A stretch of 64,000 bases of DNA from Tetramitus jugosus (lineage: Eukaryota; Heterolobosea; Eutetramitea; Acrasida; Vahlkampfiidae), in assembly GCA_937625935.1 (NCBI GenBank), contig OW569351.1:310001-374000 (forward strand), read 5' to 3'. Below are positions 1 to 10,923 of the stretch, one piece after another. Every line of letters starts with the position of its first letter. The stretch's first letter is position 1. The position numbers and the translations under genes are program-made. Under the pieces are notes generated by a model. It did no database searches. It saw only the letters and a program-made list of their open reading frames with translations, and was not told the origin of the DNA.

Positions 1-254
1 TCTAGTGTTGTTGTCTATTTGGTTTGTTGTTGTTTTGGTGGCAAGTTGTAGTCGCTTGTGAATTGTTGTTTTGGGGCAATTTGATTCTTGTTGTTCGGGA
101 GAAGTAGTTTTTGATAGGTTTATGATTGGGTGGGATCACAATGCAGTTCGAGTGCGCACTTCACAGTGGACGGTCCATTGTAATAATGGAAATTCAGGCC
201 AAACTTACATTGAACGAGCGTGTTCCTCCGCAATAGTGTTGGATGAATAAACGT
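1..254. other. Left-edge intergenic stretch with a possible partial exon
   Basis: No recognisable gene lies left of the DR1 stop codon. The first 60 bases are TTG/TGT-rich low-complexity DNA. On the plus strand one frame stays open from about 62 to a TAA at 248-250 (62 codons, first ATG at 122). It would end four bases from the convergent DR1 stop, a spacing that other gene pairs here make plausible. The predicted peptide is Cys-containing and matches no family I know, so it may be the last exon of a gene beginning outside the window, or chance. A 10-bp palindrome AGTGCGCACT sits at 151-160. Confidence 0.2.
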
Positions 255-1419
255 TTATTCATCTTCTTCCTCAAATTCTTCATCTTCGTCTTCGTCATCC
301 TCCATTTGGTTCGTGCTGGCTGGAGCGTAAGGTTGTTGTTGTTGCTGCGGTGACATTTGTTGAGGATTGAATTGTGGCGTGGGTGAGGGCAAAACAGGGA
401 AAGCAGAAGGCAGCTTGGAGTTAGGACTGGGAAGAGGGAATAAAGACGATGACGGTTGAGGCAGCTTTGGAGTGCTGACCATTGGCAAACTTACACCAGA
501 TGTCGGCGTTCCTCCCATACTCAACCTTGGAGGCAGAGCGGTCGGTCCACCAGTTGCAGCAGATGGTGCAAACGGAAGAGGAGTAGGTCCACCACCAACA
601 CCTCCACTGGCACTAGGAATAGGACGCATTGGCAATGGAGTCTTTTCACCACTACCACCACCAACGGCAGTTGGTTTAGGAACAGCCTTTGGCAACACTG
701 AAATCGGTTGTTGCTGTTGTTGTTGTTGTTGCATGTGAGGTGGTTGCGATAAGTGCGCAGATGATTGTTGCTGCTGCTGCTGTTGCTGCAGTGGACTCTG
801 CTGTGGTAATTGAGGGTGCTGCGTTTGTTGCTGTTGCACTTGTGCTTGTTGCAATGCCATTTGTTGTCTCTGTATGTTGACTGCACTGGGTGTGTTGGGT
901 GTGCTGCCCGTTCTAGCTCTCGATTGCGCAAAAAGCTTTCTCTGTTCTTCAATTAGCTCTTGCTCCGTCATTCCTGTGTCCTTATTCTTTCTGGCATTCT
1001 TTGATTGTCTTGCAGCTTCAATCTTGTGAGCTCCATAGGCATCTTCCACTTCGTTTATATAGTCTGCATATCCCAAATTCTGGATTCAACAACAAATTGA
1101 TCAAAGCATTCCATGTTTCGATCGGAAAAAAAGGAGAATGGGTTAATGGTCAAGGACTCACAAGGCAATGTGGGGTAGATTAGCAATAGAGATAACGAAC
1201 CTTCAGTGCTTCAATCACGTGCTCTGGTGATATGGTTTTTTTGTTTCCTTTCAAGCATACGCCGTTTGATTCAGTGGCGATCATTTGTATGAATTCAACA
1301 CAACAGTCACATATCAGTGTAATGATATCGTTGGAACATCTGACATTTTCTCCGAGTAGATTGTCCTTGATCACTTTGCTGACGGTTGCTTTGGGTAGAC
1401 CCAGTTCATCATCTGACAT
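255..1419 (-). CDS. DR1: DR1 / NC2-beta, TBP-binding transcription repressor
   Basis: Join of complement 255..1079 and 1201..1419 (347 aa); the 121-bp intron 1080-1200 starts GTTCGT and ends CCAG in phase 0. Residues 1-73 are the histone-fold of NC2-beta, with LPKATVSK near the start and KKTISPEHVIEALK at the exon end. The join gives LGYADYINEV, the conserved continuation of the fold, then the MTEQELIEEQRKLFAQ helix. NC2-beta pairs with NC2-alpha, clamps TBP on DNA and blocks TFIIA/TFIIB. The start at 1419 is the only in-frame ATG and aligns with known family starts. The tail is unusual: about 200 residues of Gln, Pro and Ser ending in an Asp/Glu stretch, making the protein about twice the human length. 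The acidic end matches the family; the Q-rich linker is a lineage expansion. Confidence 0.9.
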
Positions 1420-1755
1420 TGATTCTGCTTCTTTTTCTTCGTTTTTTTTCTTGCACAAAAATGATGGTTCGGGGTATTATGATAGTGATACGGGATCGTT
1501 CATTGTTGTGGGTTGAGACTTATTTGTGTCCAGTCAGCTGATTGAACCATTGCGAAAAGGTGGGAGAGCTTGCACAACATCCTGCCAATTAACCAGCAGT
1601 AGGGAATTTGGTCAGGAATTCCCGCCATCGCGCAAAGATTCTTCGCATGCCACATCGACATTCTTTCGTCGTGCTATCATGAAACGTTTACCCCAACGAA
1701 CAAAAAACATCAAACAAACAAACAACCAAAAATCAACAACAACAATTAATTAACA
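1420..1755. promoter_or_regulatory. Divergent intergenic region, DR1 / TLC protein
   Basis: These 336 bp separate two divergently transcribed genes and must carry both promoters and 5' leaders. The right end is A/C-rich (repeated CAAACAAAC-type sequence before the ATG at 1756), the leader style seen upstream of many genes here. An out-of-frame ATG lies on the minus strand near 1501. I see no TATA box or RNA gene that I can support. Confidence 0.4.
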
Positions 1756-2640
1756 ATGACTACATCCTTTGATTGGTTGCTAACGAGAGAGACGAGCTAT
1801 TTGCATCCTTTTCCAAACTATTATCTATTAACGGTGTCTCTATCGTTTTGCTTCTTCGCAGTGCTATACTTTGTGAGTGGATGGCTATTGCCTGGATATG
1901 CAAAATTAAAGAAGAACTGCTCACCTGGAGAGCTCAAGGATTTGAAGTCGAGAGTCGTGTCGAACGTACATGCTGTTTACGCAGTGGCCGCTGCGTTTTA
2001 CTTGTTTGCCACAGATGAGAAATTGAGAGGCATGGATCTGTTGTATGGCAGTGATGAGATTACACTGTTCTATGGTGTTTCTATGGGCTACTTCATTTAC
2101 GATTTGCTGTTGATTTTGACTGATTTTTCCACGTTGGGAGGAATGGGTATGTTGGCGCATCATTTTGTTGCCATGGCTGCCCAATTGTCCACCAGTGGAT
2201 ACATTCAATTCCATTTGGTCATTGTCCTGTTTGCCATCACTGAGATTACGACACCATTTGTGAACAATAGAGTGTTGTTGACAAAGTTGGAAATGAAGGA
2301 CAGTATTCTGTTCGTGTTGAACGGATTGGCCATGTGTCTCGGATTCATTTTCTTTAGAATGACACTAGTGCCATTGGGTGCCTATTTAATGATTTCACAA
2401 TGGAGTGGTCATGTGTCCCGTGCTGCCCCATTGATTGTGTTTTTAGCTATTGCGGGTCAAGTAGTGCTCGGCATGTTGAACACTCTGTGGACGTACAAGA
2501 TTGTTTCAGGTTTGTTCAAGATTCTTTTTGGCTCTTCCAACAGCAAGAGTAACAAGGCCACTCCTGCCAACACAGCAGCCAAAACAACCACTTCGAAGAG
2601 ACGTCTCAGTGTGGCTGGTTTTCAACACAAGAGCGACTAA
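1756..2640 (+). CDS. TLC-domain multipass membrane protein (TLCD-like)
   Basis: 294 aa, intronless. Six to seven hydrophobic segments (about 22-44, 68-87, 102-121, 130-147, 151-168, 183-201, 223-245) match a TLC (TRAM-LAG1-CLN8) fold. The sequence has the family's RVVSNVHAVY entry helix (about 66-75) and a His pair at 135-136 in LAHHFVAM, the position of the Lag1-motif histidines. It is shorter than ceramide synthases and lacks a homeobox-like or long Lag1 region, so it fits the TLCD group (TLCD4/TMEM56-like), whose members act in membrane lipid composition rather than N-acylation. The C-terminal 35 residues are Ser/Thr/Lys-rich and probably cytosolic. Substrate and compartment cannot be read from the sequence; ER is the default expectation. 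Confidence 0.75.
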   Translation: MTTSFDWLLTRETSYLHPFPNYYLLTVSLSFCFFAVLYFVSGWLLPGYAKLKKNCSPGELKDLKSRVVSNVHAVYAVAAAFYLFATDEKLRGMDLLYGSDEITLFYGVSMGYFIYDLLLILTDFSTLGGMGMLAHHFVAMAAQLSTSGYIQFHLVIVLFAITEITTPFVNNRVLLTKLEMKDSILFVLNGLAMCLGFIFFRMTLVPLGAYLMISQWSGHVSRAAPLIVFLAIAGQVVLGMLNTLWTYKIVSGLFKILFGSSNSKSNKATPANTAAKTTTSKRRLSVAGFQHKSD

Positions 2641-2873
2641 GTAAGTACGCATCGAGGGTATTGATGATACCTTTTGTCATCAATAAAATGTAAGAGTAAT
2701 ACAATCAAGCAACTGTTCATACCTGGAGATTCACCTTCCAAAATGCTGAAATCGGGATTATTTTCGCGCTCTTTGTTAAACACGTCAACCGGAGAAATAA
2801 ATCACGCAAAACAAACAACAAAAACCATTCCAAGAATATTTATTAGTTCCAACGTGTGAACAACAATCGAAGG

Positions 2874-5800
2874 ATGAGTAGTGGTTCCAATGTGGCACAG
2901 TCACGGTCGGCCATGCTCATGTCAGTGCAGCAAGCCACCAAGAATGTTTTCAAGACTTATGTTATGCAACAACAATCCAATCCCAATTTTGCCTTCACAC
3001 AAGAACCACAAGTCATTTCTCTCATGTATGATTTCTTCTTTAATTCTTTTGTGGTTGTTGTTTTCAGTAGTAGCACGAACGAGATGTCTGACATCCTTTT
3101 CATTTCCGGTGATTGTTGTTGATCACATGTGATGTCTCATCATTTTAGTGAAGAGTTGACCATGTTGATTACATATGGACTCCAACCAGGTGTTCGACTG
3201 GGTGATTTGGCAAGAGAATTGTACCATCCTCAGGATAAACGAGTAGGAAAGAGTGATTTTACTTCTGTACAACTCACGTTGAATGCAGGAAAGTTGTCTA
3301 TTTTCATTGGAGATGTTAGTAATCTGCCTGTTCCTGTCAAGAAACGCTTCTGTACAGTACATAGTATTTTTGCTGACGAAGAACAAGTGTTACGATTGAA
3401 TGGTGTGTTGATGCCATTGGAGCAATTGCGATTTACAGTGCCTACACCTGATACACTGATTCAACAACGGAGGGTCGAACTAGAAGCACAGGAAGAAAGG
3501 AACAGAAAGCAAGAGCAACAATCCCTGACATCTGCCCCAATAGCTGAAAAGGATATGGAAGGCAGTATGCTCATTCGAGTGGTCGATCCATCCTTGGTGA
3601 CAAAATCAAAGAACAAGAGTGATGATTCTCCACAGGAGTTGGCAGTAATTCGAAAAAAGAAGAAGAAGAAGGATGGAAAACCAAAGAAGAAGGACTCAAA
3701 ATCAAAGAAGAAGAATGTTGTGAGCATTGAAGAACCGAGCGAAGTTGAGGAAAAGACAGTTATATTGGATAACCATGATTATGTGGAGCATACAGATATG
3801 ATCACGAGAGCAAACGACGAGTATCAACCAGATAACAATTATGAATATTTGCCATCCGAAACTACAAATGATCCATCAAATAGTACACAGCAAGTCGAAC
3901 AACAAACTGTTGAGGACGCTGATATTTTGGAGACAACCGAGAATGTAGAGGAGAACCTCCTCGAAAACCAGACAACCACGCAAGATATGGAACCATCAAT
4001 TGTGAATGAAATTGATGTGGACATCATTGACGATATGACCCCAGAAACAGATGTTACAAATATCGCACAAATTTCTGACTCAATCTATAGTGGTGAGCCT
4101 GAACAACCTGTGGAGCAAAATGACATCCCAACAAAGTTTGAAGAAGAAGATCATGAAGTTTTACCAGAGATTCCAGTTTGTGAGCCTGTTGTTACTGAGA
4201 ATTCAGAGGAAAATCAATCAAATGAGGACGAGCTCATGTCGGATGACGAAAGGGCGTCCGAGCAGGATGTCGACCAACAACTCATTTCTAATGAAATTGA
4301 AACTGCTCCGACTGAAGACGGTGTGCAGAACATAAATGAGAATGACTCCCAATTATCTCCGGCCGAGTCCGAAACCTCAGTTGAGAAAAAAGAATCAGTT
4401 GAATTTGACTCTTCGAAGAGTGAGAGTGAAGAAGAGCTCTCGCCGACGCAAAATGGGTATGATTACTTGTATGGTGACTCAGAGTCCGAGGAGGAGGAAG
4501 GGTCGAATGACTTCTTTTCTGAACTGTACAAGAAAGCTCAAAAATACAAGCATTTGCGGACCTCCGAAACAGAAGGTGACGATCTTGCTAAGTTGGAGAA
4601 GGAGAGAGCAAGGAAAAAAATGGTCAGAGAGAGAAGAAGAAAAGAAAAGGAAGAAATGGAGCGATTAGAACGAGAGAGACTAGAGGAGCTTGAGAGAATC
4701 AAGGAGGAGGAGATACGAGCAAAGAAAGAGAGGGAAGAACGAGCTGAATCTTATTATACTTCTATCTTGCAAATGGCAAACTCGATGGATAGAATTGGTC
4801 TCAACTCAGGAATACTCAGTGAAGCTGAGGAGTTCTTAAGAAACGGATCCCAACGTCCAGAGTATTCGATTGTATTTAATCGCGCTCTTAATATGCAACA
4901 TAAACAAAAAATGGCATATGAACAGTTTGATAGGTTGATATGTGATGGAAGTCGAAATGATGTTGATGTCTTCATGAACGAGGCCAAGTCATATTTGTCT
5001 GCTAGTGATAGGAATTCTTTGTTTAATCAATGGGCTCAAAAACAAACTTCAGATTTGAAACAAAGAATCAATGAAGGTATCCAAACAGAAGATGATCACT
5101 TGCTCAAACAGCTGTTGTACCAGTTTGAGTCCTGTGAAGATGATTTTGTTGTCAATCAAGAGTTAGATGATTTGTTGTCAACCGCTCGTACTTTGATTCA
5201 AACCAAAGAACACGCTGTTAGAAATCTACGCGAAGCTGTTCAGAGAAGAAATATTGAAATGCTTGAGAAGTTCCTCCCAGCCGCCAAGAATTTTTCTAGC
5301 TTGCAAAATATTGTGAATGATGCTGAAAAATTGCTGAGGGAGATGGTTACTTTGCGAAATGAAATTGAAGCGAACAGAAGTGCCTTGGTAAATGCAACTT
5401 TGAATGGTTCTGTTGAAGAGCTAAGTAACTATATTGTTGAATCGGAAAAATTCTCTGCTCAACTTGCCACTGAAATATCGAATGCTCAATCAGCCCTTTT
5501 AGTCAGGATCAGAGTAGAGTCTTTCAAACAAGTTGTACTAGAAGCGTTAGAACAGAAAGATGAATTAAAACTGAGCGAATTGATAGTATCTTGTGATGAA
5601 TATCCTGCTGATGTTCAAGTCTATAAAGATCAAATGCAAAATGCCCTACTTCAAATCAAAGAGGAGCAGAGAATGGAACAAGAAAGAATCAAAGAAGAAG
5701 AGCGATTGCGCCTCCAGAAGGAGGAAGAAGATAGAAAGGAAAAAGAGCGCTTGGAAAACGAACGGCTGAAGAAAATTGAAGAGGAGAGACTTGAAAAAGA

Positions 5801-8711
5801 AAGAATCGAAAAAGAGGAAGCCGAAAGACTAGAACAGGAAAGAATAGAGCGCGAGGAAACTGAGAGATTAGAGAGAGAAGAAGCCGAACGGATTGAAAGA
5901 GAACGAGTCGAGCAGGAAAGAATCGGAAAAGAACGAAGAGAGAGAGAAGAAGCTGAAAGATTAGAAGAATTACGCATTCAACAAGAAGCTGAGCGGCTTG
6001 AAAGGGAAAGGGTTGAAAGAGAAGAAGCAGAAAAACTGGAGCAGTTACGAAAAGAGCAAGAAGAAGCTCAACGCATCGCCCGGGAGAAAGAAGAAGCCGA
6101 TAGATTGGCACTTGTTGAGAAGGAAAGGACCGAACGTGAAGAAGCTGAGCGACTTGAAAGAGAAAGAGTCGAAAAAGAAGAAGCCGATAGATTGGAACAA
6201 CTTCGCATCCAACAAGAAGCCGAACGTATTGAAAAAGAACGTGTTGAGAGAGAAGAAGCTGAGCGAGTGGCCAGAGAAGAATTAGAAAGATTGGAAACAC
6301 TGCGCATCCAACAAGAAGAAATTGAACGCAAACAAAAGGAGGCCGAAAAGGAGGAGGCCGAGCGCTTAGAAAGAGAGCGAATTCAAAGAGAAGAAGCTGA
6401 GCGTTTGGAGAAACAGCGAATTGAAAAAGAAGAGGCTAAAAAGGAAGCTGAACGATTAGAGAAATTGCGCATTCAACGCGAAGAAGCTGAGCGAATTGAG
6501 AGAGAAAGGGTCGAAAGAGAGGAAGCGGAAAGACTGGAGCAGTTACGAAAAGAGCAAGAAGAAGCTCAACGCATCGCCCGGGAGAAAGAAGAAGCCGATA
6601 GATTGGCACTTGTTGAAAAGGAAAGGATTGAGCGTGAAGAAGCTGAACGGTTAGAAAGCCAAAGGATTCAGCAAGAAGCTGCGCGTCTTGATAAAGAAAG
6701 AGTCGAAAAAGAAGAGGCAAAACGGATTGAACAAATCGAGCAGGAAAGAATCGAAAAGGAAAGGATGGAGCAAGAAGCGTTAGAGCGCATCGCTAGTGAG
6801 CAAGTTCAGGCTACACATCAAGAAAATAGGGAGACTGTTGTTTCGTTGACACAGCAAGTACAGGACTTTGAGGATGTTACCGCCGAAGATGCGATAAAGC
6901 TTCTCACACCTACTAATCCACTTATGCTCAGAAAAAGTCGATCTCCTTCGGCTGATTCTGACGATGGCGAATTTGATGTTGATGAAGATGCCGAGGAGGT
7001 CGATTTTGTGCCCGATAATCACTCTCAGTTGTTGACTGGTGATAGCGATGAAAGAACAGAGAATGATGCCTATGGTGGTGCAAATGACTCATTCTTCACC
7101 CCTATTACACCTGCAGAATTAAGAACCAAGAGTGCAAAGTTCAAAGGAAGACACATCAATTCAATGGCTATGGATGTAATGTCTCTAGTGAATCGCTTTT
7201 TAGTCTTGGCATCAACTGGACGACCAGATCCTGCACAGGCCCAATTTGAATATGACCTCGAACTAGCAAAAAATAGAATATCCAACCTGATTGAAAGACG
7301 GTATTTCGCTTACGACTACAGAGGTGAAGAATCACATTCAACGAAACTCGAGAATCAACTTCTTTCTCGGACTCCAGCCGTAGATGTGAAACATGAGAAG
7401 GTTCACGAGGACAATGAGGAAACTTTTCACTCTTACGAGGGGTCAAGTGCAATTTCGGCAATTATGGAAAGACTTAAGAAGAACGAAGAGGAAGTAAATG
7501 CTGCCGAAGTAACAATGAGTCAACATTGGAGAATGAAGATGCAGGCATTAGATCAGCAACTCTCCTCCGCTCAGACAAGTTTATCTGCTGACTCCCTCTC
7601 ATCTCCGCACTTACGAACGCATGGAGAAGAAGCTGCCTCTGATCTATTAAATCCGGAGACCGATGACATTAGTACAGCTGATGATTATGTTCCTACTGAT
7701 ATCTCCTCATTTACCTCTCCCCATCGTGATGCTCCTCTCACAATCGGTGGATATGAAACACGGAAACGATCATCATCGTCTTCATCAGCCATATCATCCA
7801 ATTCCATGATTTCATCTCTGTCTGAGGCAATCTTCAATAGAAACTATTTCACTGAACATGACGTTTCGACTCCAACTGAGCCATCTGACGTCCTGCTTTC
7901 CCAGTACTCGAGTTCAAATGACTCAACTCATTTGAAATTGATAATTGATCTACCTCCAGCAGAAAGCCTAAACAAGGAAGGCAAAATTAGCTATAAGACG
8001 CAACTCGAGGAGCAGAAGGGAAAATGTCCTACATGCGATAGAGCCCTAAAGAGTGAATATGGATGGTTGCAAAAGCCTCGCTACTGCTACTACACGAATC
8101 AGTATTATTGCAAGACTTGTCACAGTAATAATGAAAAGATGGTGATACCTGCGATCGTTTTGTGGAACTGGAATTTTACACCATACACAGTATGTGATGA
8201 AGCCCTAAATTACTTGAAGACTATCCAAAATAGTCCTATAATCGTAGTAAGTGCAGTCAATCCAATGGCGTTTGATGAAATTGCCAATTTGCGGAAAGCA
8301 AGAATGATTAGAAAGCGACTTATTATTCAGTGGGATTACATTGCACACTGCCCTCAAAAAGATATTATTCTGAAACGAGTCGGAGTCAACACCTTGAATA
8401 TGCATCTCATTACGGACACTGAACTCTACTCGATGAAGAATTTGATAGATATGAACTACGAGACAACGCTCTCTCCATTCCTGAAACAACTCGTATTTAT
8501 ATTCCATCAATTCAGCGAGCACATCACGACGCACTGTGGACATTGTATCAAGAAGGCAAAGACCTATTGTGCCGCTAACTGCAAGAACACGGAGGCTCTG
8601 TTCGAGTTCAACACATCAACTGTGATCAAATGTCCAATGTGTTATCAAACATTCCACAAAAAGTGCTTCTCCGTCAACGGAAATCAGGCCTGTCCACACT
8701 GTAGCTCCTAA
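2874..8711 (+). CDS. Giant RUN - coiled-coil - Rubicon-homology domain protein
   Basis: Join 2874..3025 and 3149..8711, 1904 aa; the 123-bp intron runs from GTATGA to TTTTAG and the join restores [15 protein letters not shown]. Residues about 20-155 resemble a RUN domain: the helix ending ITYGLQPG, the [14 protein letters not shown] segment and a final LEQLRFTV. Residues 155-480 are acidic and low-complexity. About 880-1265 is nearly pure Glu/Arg/Leu/Lys heptad-like sequence, a long helix or coiled coil. The C-terminal 230 residues (from about 1674) are a Rubicon-homology zinc domain: [24 protein letters not shown], a HCGHC pair, and CPMC..C..CPHC at the end. RUN plus RH is the architecture of Rubicon and PLEKHM1, effectors of Rab7/Arl8 in late-endosome, lysosome and autophagosome traffic. 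No PH domains are visible. Function is inferred from architecture only. Confidence 0.82.
6036..6616 (+). repeat. Identical 83-bp direct repeat inside the coiled-coil coding region
   Basis: Bases 6036-6118 and 6534-6616 are identical over 83 bp, 498 bp apart (exactly 166 codons), in the Glu/Arg-rich part of the RUN-RH gene. Sequence on both sides is similar but diverged. The in-frame spacing suggests a segmental duplication or conversion within the coiled coil; the surrounding [16 protein letters not shown] units look like older rounds of the same process. Confidence 0.85.
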
Positions 8712-8890
8712 TCGAAATTACAACCCGAAATACTTTGTAAACTAATTTATTGGAAAGAATCTCCACTTGCAAATTTTCCTTCCCAGCTTCAATTTTACGT
8801 TCTAAATTTGTGGCAATCGTTTGCTTCAAAAGCTCAACATCCACAATCCATTTCACACAAAAAACCAAAAAGCAACAATCAATATTGATC

Positions 8891-10762
8891 ATGATGTCAA
8901 AGGGCGTATTATCTGTTGCCAACTCTACCAAAAAAGTGGCGGCCAAGCTGGAAGATCTCCACTTTGTCAACTATTTCACAAGGAGCCTCGTTGCTGATCC
9001 TGTGGAAGAAAACGCTCTGCGTCAAGTCCCAGGTGCCATGTTCAGTTATGTGAACCCGACAAGGATCTTCCAAACAACACATGATAAGGATGCTGATCTC
9101 GACGATGAAGAGAAGAAGAGGGAATCTGCCTTGTTGGATCTCGTATCAAAGCACTGGGATCTAGTGGCGTTCAGCAAGGACGCTGCGCTCGATTGTCTTC
9201 ATCTACAGGTGCCAGATGACGTATTGAACAACAAGGATCACGAGGAACACAAGAAACTATTGTCGTACTTGTCTGGTTCTCATTGGTTGCCCGATGATCA
9301 AACACGGTACTATGCTCATGCCTACTCGGGTCATCAATTTGGTCACTTTGCGAGTCAATTGGGTGATGGAAGAGCAATATCTCTGGGACAAATTGAAACA
9401 GATCATGAAAATGAAGGACAAGATCATTTGTGGGAATTGCAATTGAAGGGAGCAGGTCTAACGCCCTTCTCAAGAAGAGCCGACGGTAGAGCAGTTTTGC
9501 GATCTTCGGTGCGAGAGTTTTTAGCGAGCGAAGCAATGCATCACTTGGGAATACCAACAACGAGAGCGTTATCACTGGTTAAATCGCATGAGAAGATTGT
9601 CCCCAGAGATGAATTTTATAATTGGAATGTGAAGATGGAACATTCTGCAATTGTGCTGAGAATGGCACCGTCATTTGTTCGATTTGGCTCTTTTGAGCAC
9701 TTTTTCTATCGATACAAAGATGTACAGAAGCGAAATAAGGAATGGTTGTTGATTGACGAATTAATGAACTATGTGATCAAGTATCACTTCCCAGAATTGT
9801 TGAACGGACAATCGACTACTGTTGTGAACAGAGAAGTGCGAAAGGAATTTCTGAACGAAGTTGTAAAACGAACTGCACAGCTCTATGCCAAGTGGCAAAC
9901 AGTAGGATTTACTCATGGTGTGTTGAACACTGACAATAATAGTATACTGGGACTTACGATCGACTATGGTCCATATGGATTCATGGATTTCTTTGATCCT
10001 GATTTCGTTCCAAACCACTCGGATAGTGAAGGACGATACAGCTACTCTAATCAGCCTCAAATTGGCCAATGGAACTGTGATAAGCTAGTCTATTGTCTAT
10101 CACCATCCTTATTTGATTTCTCAGAGAACGGAGAAGCGAACAAGGACGAAACATCACCCAACTATAAGCCACCGATGAGTGCGGAATCATTCAGAGAGTT
10201 GAGACTTCAAGTTTCAGAACTCTATTGGAACACATTTAATTCAGAGTATATCAGAATTATGAGAAACAAGTTAGGCTTGAAGTCTGACAACTCGCAAGAT
10301 GTTAAACTTGTGGAGAAGTTATTCAATTGGATGACAGAGTCCAGTGCAGATATGACAAATTTCTTCAGAAAGCTTAGCGAATTGAAGAAAGATAAGGACA
10401 TGAGTGAACAGGCCGTTGTATTTGATTCGCTGTGTGCTGCAATGCCAGTCAATTTAGAAAGCCACCAACAAAAGCTAAAGCAATGGTTGGAAGAGTACAT
10501 GGAGCGATTGACATTAGACAAGGACTTCTCAGATGAGGATCGAAAGACCCTAATGAACAAAACTAATCCAAAGTTCATCCTAAGAAATTGGATGGCACAC
10601 GAGTCCATTCTAAAAGCGAGAACTGGTGATTACTCTCAAGTGAATGAAATTTACGAGCTCTTGCTCACTCCATTCGACGAACAATCAGAAGAAATCTCCC
10701 AAAAGTATGCTCGAAATGCTCCCGAATGGGCCAAATCTCTAAAATGCAGCTGCTCCTCATAA
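8891..10762 (+). CDS. SELENOO: Selenoprotein O (YdiU/SelO pseudokinase AMPylase), Cys form
   Basis: 623 aa from the ATG pair at 8891/8894; upstream frame has no ATG. The family entry motif LEDLHFVNYFTRSL, HQFGHFASQLGDGRA, WELQLKGAGLTPFSRRADGR and LRSSVREFLASEAM are all present. The kinase-like active site is visible as HGVLNTDNNSILG (His342, Asp348) followed by IDYGPYGFMD (Asp358). SelO transfers AMP from ATP to Ser/Thr/Tyr of proteins and in eukaryotes is mitochondrial and redox-linked. The C-terminus reads KCSCSS: the third-last residue, selenocysteine in vertebrates, is an ordinary TGC Cys and the stop is TAA, so no Sec insertion is needed. The human spacing C-x-x-U is here C-x-C. The first 20 residues could be a short presequence but are not strongly diagnostic. 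Confidence 0.93.
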   Translation: MMSKGVLSVANSTKKVAAKLEDLHFVNYFTRSLVADPVEENALRQVPGAMFSYVNPTRIFQTTHDKDADLDDEEKKRESALLDLVSKHWDLVAFSKDAALDCLHLQVPDDVLNNKDHEEHKKLLSYLSGSHWLPDDQTRYYAHAYSGHQFGHFASQLGDGRAISLGQIETDHENEGQDHLWELQLKGAGLTPFSRRADGRAVLRSSVREFLASEAMHHLGIPTTRALSLVKSHEKIVPRDEFYNWNVKMEHSAIVLRMAPSFVRFGSFEHFFYRYKDVQKRNKEWLLIDELMNYVIKYHFPELLNGQSTTVVNREVRKEFLNEVVKRTAQLYAKWQTVGFTHGVLNTDNNSILGLTIDYGPYGFMDFFDPDFVPNHSDSEGRYSYSNQPQIGQWNCDKLVYCLSPSLFDFSENGEANKDETSPNYKPPMSAESFRELRLQVSELYWNTFNSEYIRIMRNKLGLKSDNSQDVKLVEKLFNWMTESSADMTNFFRKLSELKKDKDMSEQAVVFDSLCAAMPVNLESHQQKLKQWLEEYMERLTLDKDFSDEDRKTLMNKTNPKFILRNWMAHESILKARTGDYSQVNEIYELLLTPFDEQSEEISQKYARNAPEWAKSLKCSCSS

Positions 10763-10923
10763 ACATTTTCAATTCGTAGCTCCCATATCTTTCTTTTTCC
10801 CTCATTTCCAATCCATCCACCACATATGCTTAATTATCCGTCAGTTGAATTCCCTCCCGAGCCAAAAGGAACTAACAACTGGATTTGTACAGAATCAAAG
10901 CAAAAAACAACAAAGCTCAAAAA

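Noticed and set aside
456-880. Plus-strand frames of 63-88 codons opposite DR1
   Set aside because: Low-complexity Thr/Val/Cys strings created by the antisense of CAA/CAG repeats.
2674-2859. 61-codon plus-strand frame between the TLC and RUN-RH genes
   Set aside because: No similarity and an ordinary leader/UTR position.
5651-6720. Long minus-strand open frames (up to 203 codons) antisense to the RUN-RH gene
   Set aside because: They mirror the Glu/Arg-rich repeat (GAA/GAG read backwards as Leu/Phe/Ser) and lie inside a longer gene with clear domains at both ends.
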